From JABJOR01 sp965603075 (GTDB lineage Bacteria > Pseudomonadota > Alphaproteobacteria > Rhodospirillales > Casp-alpha2), in contig CBFDBO010000011.1 of assembly GCA_965603075.1 (NCBI GenBank), positions 1 to 64,000 of the forward strand: a stretch of DNA of 64,000 nt, given 5' to 3'. A program made the position numbers and the translations under genes. Each line of letters starts with the position of its first letter. The first letter of the stretch is position 1. Below the pieces are notes generated by a model. It was not told the DNA's origin. It made no database searches and saw nothing but the letters and a program-made list of their open reading frames with translations. Positions 59,803 through 64,000 of the stretch are shown here, piece after piece.

Positions 59803-61869
59803 ATGGCTCGTGATCCCCGGTATGACATTCTGTTTGAACCCATAAAAATTGGTCCGGTTACCGCACCCAATAGGTTCTATCAAGTCCCTCATTGCAATGG
59901 TATGGGGCGCATGTTTCCTGACAGCATGATCGCCATGCGGGGCATGAAAGCCGAAGGCGGTTGGGGGATTGTCACCACAGAACAATGTGATTTCCACCCC
60001 ACTGGAGACGTGCAACCGTTTACCGAAACCAGTATGTGGGACGAAGGAGACGTCCCCTATCTGGCCGCCATGGTCGACGCCGTCCATGAACACGGATCCC
60101 TTGCTGGTATTGAATTGGTCCATAATGGCGATGGCAGCGCCTGTCTTTATAGCCGTGAAGTTCCCATCGCCCCCATGCACCGACCCGTGGAAAGACTTGA
60201 CCATCCGGTTCAAGCCCGTGCCATGGATTTAAGTGACATCCGGGATTACCGCCGCTGGCACAGAAATGCTGCCTTGCGGGCGCGGTCTGCCGGATTTGAT
60301 TTGGTGGTGGTCTACGCCGGACATGATGGCACAATCCCCAGCCACTTTCTCTCTCGTGAGCATAACCAGCGCAGTGACGAGTATGGTGGTTCATTGGAAA
60401 ATCGTTTGCGATTGTTCCGGGAACTTATTGAAGAAACCAAAGAAGCCGTCGGTGACACCATGGGTGTTGTGGTACGATTTGCGGTTGATGAAATGATGGG
60501 TGACAAAGGTCTGGAATGGGCCACCGAGGGCCGCGAAGCCGTCGAGATGATCGCAGAGCTCCCCGATATGTGGGATGTAAACGTTAGCGACTGGAACAAT
60601 GATTCCATGACCTCTCGATTTGCACCGGAAGGTTATCAAGAAGAATATATCGCCTTTGTTAAAAAAATGACCAGCAAACCGGTCTCGACCGTTGGGCGTT
60701 ATACATCCCCCGATACGATGATCTCGGCTATCCGCCGCGGATTGGTTGATGTGATCGGGGCGGCAAGACCCTCTATCGCCGATCCGTTTTTACCCAATAA
60801 AATCAAAGAAGGCCGCCCGGAAGATATTCGCGAATGCATTGGCTGTAATATCTGTGCCGCGTGGAACAATCTTTCGGCCCCCAGCCGTTGCACACAAAAC
60901 CCGACAATGGGCGAAGAGTGGCGCAAGAGTTGGCACCCCGAAAAAATTCCTGCCAAACAATCGGACGCCCATATTTTGGTTGTCGGCGCGGGACCCGCCG
61001 GATTAGAAGCCGCCCATGGTTTGGGCAAGCGGGGCTATCAGGTGACGTTGGCTGAAGCCGGGAAAGAACCGGGCGGACGCGTTACACGCGAAAGCCGATT
61101 GCCGGGTTTAAACGAATGGGCGCGGGTGCGAGATTATCGATTGGGTCAAATTCAACCCATGAGCAATGTGGAAATGTTTCTGGAAAGCCATTTAAATGCG
61201 GAACAGGTTTTAGAGTTTGCAGCAGACCATGTGGTTTTGGCCACGGGTGCTTATTGGCGCAATGACGGCGTTGGCCGGGCCAATCGATTTGCGGTTCCCT
61301 GTGCCACCGGCGCCGCCGGTGCTGCCGGCGCCATCGCCTTAACACCCGATGATATCATGGATGGCAAACGACCAGAAGTTCCCGGCAGTCCGGTCGTTAT
61401 CTATGACGATGATCATTATTATATGGGCAGCGTCATTGCTGAACTATTGGTGGCGGAAGGTTATCCGGTTACCTTGGCAACCCAAAATTCAACGGTGGCA
61501 AGTTGGACGGAACATACCCTTGAACAAGGCCATATCGAAAAAAGGTTGGTGGAAGCGGGCGTTACCATTCTTGCTCGGCAGCAATTATGCCATATTGGCG
61601 CGGGCAGTTTGAAGCTAACCAATACCCTTACGGGCGAGGCCACCGAACATGATGGAACGGTGGTCACGGTTACATCCCGTCTGCCCCGTGATGAATTGTT
61701 CAGTGAGCTTAAAGATAAAGTCCCCGTAAAACGCATTGGAGATTGTTATGGACCGTCGATTATTGCCGCTGCGGTTTATGAGGGCCATCGCTTTGCCCGT
61801 GAATTTGACTCTATAATTGATCCTGACGAGGTCCCGTTTAAGCGCACTAGGTATCAATTGAATCATTAA
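59803..61869 (+). CDS. Trimethylamine/dimethylamine-dehydrogenase-family flavoprotein, copy 3
   Basis: The protein has 688 residues with the same build. The FMN cysteine is Cys31, the cluster motif is CIGCNIC then RCTQN, and the FAD part has VVGAGPAGLEAA. The Tyr60 position is Gln (TTEQ), as reported for dimethylamine dehydrogenase. W264 and D267 equivalents are kept (DWNND), and the W355 position is Asn with a Trp one residue earlier. It also has a short Ala/Gly-rich insert (TGAAGAAGA). A demethylase for a secondary or tertiary amine is a fair guess. It starts 2 bp after copy 2. Confidence 0.88.
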   Translation: MARDPRYDILFEPIKIGPVTAPNRFYQVPHCNGMGRMFPDSMIAMRGMKAEGGWGIVTTEQCDFHPTGDVQPFTETSMWDEGDVPYLAAMVDAVHEHGSLAGIELVHNGDGSACLYSREVPIAPMHRPVERLDHPVQARAMDLSDIRDYRRWHRNAALRARSAGFDLVVVYAGHDGTIPSHFLSREHNQRSDEYGGSLENRLRLFRELIEETKEAVGDTMGVVVRFAVDEMMGDKGLEWATEGREAVEMIAELPDMWDVNVSDWNNDSMTSRFAPEGYQEEYIAFVKKMTSKPVSTVGRYTSPDTMISAIRRGLVDVIGAARPSIADPFLPNKIKEGRPEDIRECIGCNICAAWNNLSAPSRCTQNPTMGEEWRKSWHPEKIPAKQSDAHILVVGAGPAGLEAAHGLGKRGYQVTLAEAGKEPGGRVTRESRLPGLNEWARVRDYRLGQIQPMSNVEMFLESHLNAEQVLEFAADHVVLATGAYWRNDGVGRANRFAVPCATGAAGAAGAIALTPDDIMDGKRPEVPGSPVVIYDDDHYYMGSVIAELLVAEGYPVTLATQNSTVASWTEHTLEQGHIEKRLVEAGVTILARQQLCHIGAGSLKLTNTLTGEATEHDGTVVTVTSRLPRDELFSELKDKVPVKRIGDCYGPSIIAAAVYEGHRFAREFDSIIDPDEVPFKRTRYQLNH

Positions 61870-61926
61870 TTCACAGGATAAACAGGATAAATTGACGAAA
61901 AAATTGACGCATAAAAGGAAATACCA

Positions 61927-63432
61927 ATGAAAGAATTCCAAGATCTGAGCAATAAAGTTTTCATCAATGGTGCGTACCGTGATAGTGCGTCAAGGGATGG
62001 TTTTGATGTGGTTAATCCTGCAACAGAAGAGGTGGTCGGCAGAATTCCTGATAGCGCTGAGGCCGAAGTGAGCGAAGCCATCGCGGTCGCCAACAAAGTT
62101 CAAAAAGAATGGAACAAAAATAATGCCCTGACCCGGGCGGAATTGATGCATGAAGTGGCTGCTCATATGCGTAAAGAGCGTGGTGTGGTGGGGGAAATGT
62201 TGACCCGAGAAATGGGCAAGCCCTATAAAGAAACCACCGATGAAATTGATTGGTCGGCCAGTGCCATGGACTACTACGCCGAAATTGCCCGTCATGATAA
62301 TGGCAAAGTTGTCGGCCCCGCGGTGGATAATCAATTCCATTTCACCATTAAAGAACCCATGGGCGTGGTTGTGATTATCATGCCGTTTAACTATCCCTTG
62401 GCATTGTTTTGCTGGGAAGCGTCCGCCGCTATCGCCAGTGGTAATGCGGTCATTTTGAAGCCTTCAGAAAATGCCACTTTGGGAACCCTTAAATTCATGG
62501 AAGCGTTTTCTTATTTGCCGGATGGGTTGGTGCAATGTCTTCCCGGCGGGGCGCGTGTAGGCAAACAATTGGTCGATAGCCGTGATACTCATATGGTTGC
62601 CTTTACCGGGGGCGTGCCCACCGGACAGCTCGTTGCCAAAACATGTGCTGAACAATTCAAACCTTGTTTGATAGAGGCCTCTGGCAATGATCCGTTTTTG
62701 GTCATGCCTTCGGCGCCTATGGATATGACAGCCCGCGCGGCAACCTTTGCGGCAAACCTTAATTGCGGTCAGGTCTGCACCTCGGCGGAACGGTTTTTTG
62801 TGCACGAAGATGTCCATGACACATTTGTTGAAAAGCTGGTCGCCAATGTTAAGGCCCTTCGCATTGGAAACGGTTTAGGAAAAGTCGATATTGGCCCAAT
62901 GGTCTCGCAAAAAGAACGCGAGCGGTATGAGGCCATTATCAAACGCGCCATAGAACAGGGAGCAAAGGTTGCCTGTGGCGGAGGGCGTCCGGCTGAATTT
63001 AATACCGGATGGTTCGTTGAGCCCACCGTGCTGACCGATGTTACGCCGGACATGGACATTATGAATGCCGAAAGTTTTGGCCCTGTGGCACCAATTTGCA
63101 AAGTAAGCTCGTTTGATGAAGCCATCGAATTGGCCAACAAATCGGACTATGGTCTGGGCGCTACCATCTATACCACCGATCTGAACGAGTCTATGCGGGC
63201 GGTGAATGAGATTGAAACCGGCATGGTTTGGGTTAATGCCCCGCTTCTTGATAATGACGCAGGCCCCTTTGGGGGACGCAAAATGACGGGTATGGGACGA
63301 CAGCTGGGCGCGGAAGGGTTAGAGACTTTTCGTCACACAAAATTTGTCATGATTGACCCCGCCGCTAATGATCAAGGTTTCTGGTGGTTCCCGTACAAAG
63401 ACGAAGAAGCCTGTCCAGACTACGAAGGATAA
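61927..63432 (+). CDS. NAD(P)-dependent aldehyde dehydrogenase
   Basis: The protein has 501 residues. The cofactor turn FTGGVPTG, the catalytic Glu in LIEASGNDP and the catalytic Cys in NCGQVCTSAERFFV are intact, with the usual spacing. The C-terminal part has ESFGPVAP. It would oxidise an aldehyde made by the upstream amine dehydrogenases, such as formaldehyde-derived or larger amine-derived aldehydes. It ends the operon 55 bp before a strong terminator. Confidence 0.92.
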   Translation: MKEFQDLSNKVFINGAYRDSASRDGFDVVNPATEEVVGRIPDSAEAEVSEAIAVANKVQKEWNKNNALTRAELMHEVAAHMRKERGVVGEMLTREMGKPYKETTDEIDWSASAMDYYAEIARHDNGKVVGPAVDNQFHFTIKEPMGVVVIIMPFNYPLALFCWEASAAIASGNAVILKPSENATLGTLKFMEAFSYLPDGLVQCLPGGARVGKQLVDSRDTHMVAFTGGVPTGQLVAKTCAEQFKPCLIEASGNDPFLVMPSAPMDMTARAATFAANLNCGQVCTSAERFFVHEDVHDTFVEKLVANVKALRIGNGLGKVDIGPMVSQKERERYEAIIKRAIEQGAKVACGGGRPAEFNTGWFVEPTVLTDVTPDMDIMNAESFGPVAPICKVSSFDEAIELANKSDYGLGATIYTTDLNESMRAVNEIETGMVWVNAPLLDNDAGPFGGRKMTGMGRQLGAEGLETFRHTKFVMIDPAANDQGFWWFPYKDEEACPDYEG

Positions 63433-63769
63433 GGGGCTCTTAAATAAGGGATTTAATAACCTGATTAAAGACAATTAGTCATTGAGGGCACTTGCAACTT
63501 TACCGCAAGTGCCTTCTTTTTTGTGTAGCGGCACAAATAAAAATTTACCAATAGTCGATCTTTTTTAGGGCACTATTGATTTGTCACATTCACTGTATTG
63601 AGGATAAAATTGATAGATGAAATATTCATAGCCCTTTTTAATAGATAGAAGTACTCTCACTCACATTATTATTTTAAAAAGATTCTAATTTAATAATTGC
63701 CAAAGATGCTTTTTCCCGTAGTGTGTATTAATATAACGTGATGGACCGACTTCATTTTAGCGGGGCAAT
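63433..63769. other. Intergenic region (337 bp)
   Basis: Holds the terminator at 63487-63522; after it the sequence is AT-rich and should contain the promoter of the PAS gene, but no box is clear enough to call. Confidence 0.6.
63487..63522 (+). terminator. Intrinsic terminator
   Basis: GGCACTTGC pairs perfectly with GCAAGTGCC around a 9-base loop and is followed by TTCTTTTTT. It ends the amine-catabolic operon. Confidence 0.9.
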
Positions 63770-64000
63770 GTGAGTACTAAAAAAGTACCTTTTTCTACAA
63801 ACCAGATAACGGAATTGATCACATCCGGTCCTGTGGTGATCTATACGTGTGACCCATCAAATTATAATACGGTAACCTTTATCAGCGAGAATATTAAATC
63901 TCAATTAGGGTATAACGCTGAAGAATTTATCAATAATTCTGACTTTTGGATAAGCCGTATCCATGAAGATGATGTTGAGGGTGTACAAAAGGCTTGGGCT
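63770..64000 (+). CDS. PAS-domain protein, partial (cut by the right edge)
   Basis: An open frame from GTG 63770 runs through the end of the window (77 codons). The translation has GPVVIYTCDPSNY, FISENIKSQLGYNAEEF and WISRIHEDDVEGV, the pattern of a PAS_3-type sensor fold near the N-terminus. GGGG lies only four bases before the GTG, so the start is uncertain. The output domain lies outside; a GGDEF/EAL protein or histidine kinase is most likely. Confidence 0.75.
   Translation, partial: MSTKKVPFSTNQITELITSGPVVIYTCDPSNYNTVTFISENIKSQLGYNAEEFINNSDFWISRIHEDDVEGVQKAWA

Overview
The window looks like chromosome of a sulfur-oxidising alphaproteobacterium, most likely Rhodospirillales-like. The evidence is a complete oxidative-type reverse dissimilatory sulfite reductase (dsr) cluster, together with many sensory proteins (PAS, GGDEF, HD-GYP), Tat substrates and polyamine/methylamine genes of alphaproteobacterial flavour. 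Base composition is only moderately GC. The lineage call is an inference from gene content and protein style; no rRNA is present to confirm it. All functions below come from reading protein motifs, not from database searches.

Layout. Positions 1-4500 are housekeeping genes: a Nudix protein, proline iminopeptidase, a PagL-like lipid A deacylase, a lone receiver, an SDR dehydrogenase and a SixA-type phosphatase. A tRNA-Arg(CCU) follows at 4628-4704. Its 3' end is duplicated exactly 2200 bp downstream (24-bp direct repeats at 4685-4708 and 6885-6908). The repeats bracket a small AT-rich insertion that holds only a radical SAM enzyme and a one-transmembrane partner protein of unknown family, with no integrase. 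This is the best candidate in the window for an undescribed system. Next is a signalling block (6913-13330): a PAS histidine kinase, an NMT1/SsuA-like periplasmic lipoprotein and an HD-GYP response regulator on one strand, and an OmpR-type regulator divergent to them.

13608-21738 is an RpiR-regulated dipeptide/oligopeptide-type ABC importer with a D-aminoacylase-like amidohydrolase. 21751-24649 is a DUF4387/AtuA-like pair with a consensus -24/-12 promoter, and an upstream sigma-54 activator that probably drives it. A GGDEF protein with an internally duplicated sensor segment (24823-26550) follows.

26665-43343 is the sulfur-oxidation region: a YeeE/YedE transporter, tusA, then dsrABEFHCMKLJOPN (minus strand, canonical order; no dsrR or dsrS seen). 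Upstream of dsrA are two small coupled genes of unknown function, a BigR/SqrR-like ArsR repressor with two cysteines, a rhodanese, a rhodanese fused to a HigA-like helix-turn-helix, and a DsrE3-like protein. CobA (45596-46444) supplies precorrin-2 for siroheme, and DsrN would amidate siroheme. The expected flow is sulfur import, then TusA/rhodanese/DsrE3 and DsrEFH relay, then DsrC persulfide, then DsrAB oxidation, with DsrMKJOP and DsrL handling electrons.

43547-50433 is mixed: a FadL-type porin, an RHH protein, cobA plus a TrpD2-like gene, an aspartyl-hydroxylase-like protein, a sulfotransferase, a possible ferritin-like protein and a double cupin. 50595-63432 is a methylated-amine/polyamine catabolic locus: a PotD/B/C/A-like importer, a BetI-like TetR regulator with two matching palindromic operators upstream of the importer, three consecutive trimethylamine-dehydrogenase-family flavoproteins with altered substrate pockets, and an aldehyde dehydrogenase. 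A strong terminator closes it at 63487-63522, and a PAS-domain gene is cut by the right edge. Short tandem duplications of 9-25 bp recur through the window, in genes and between them.
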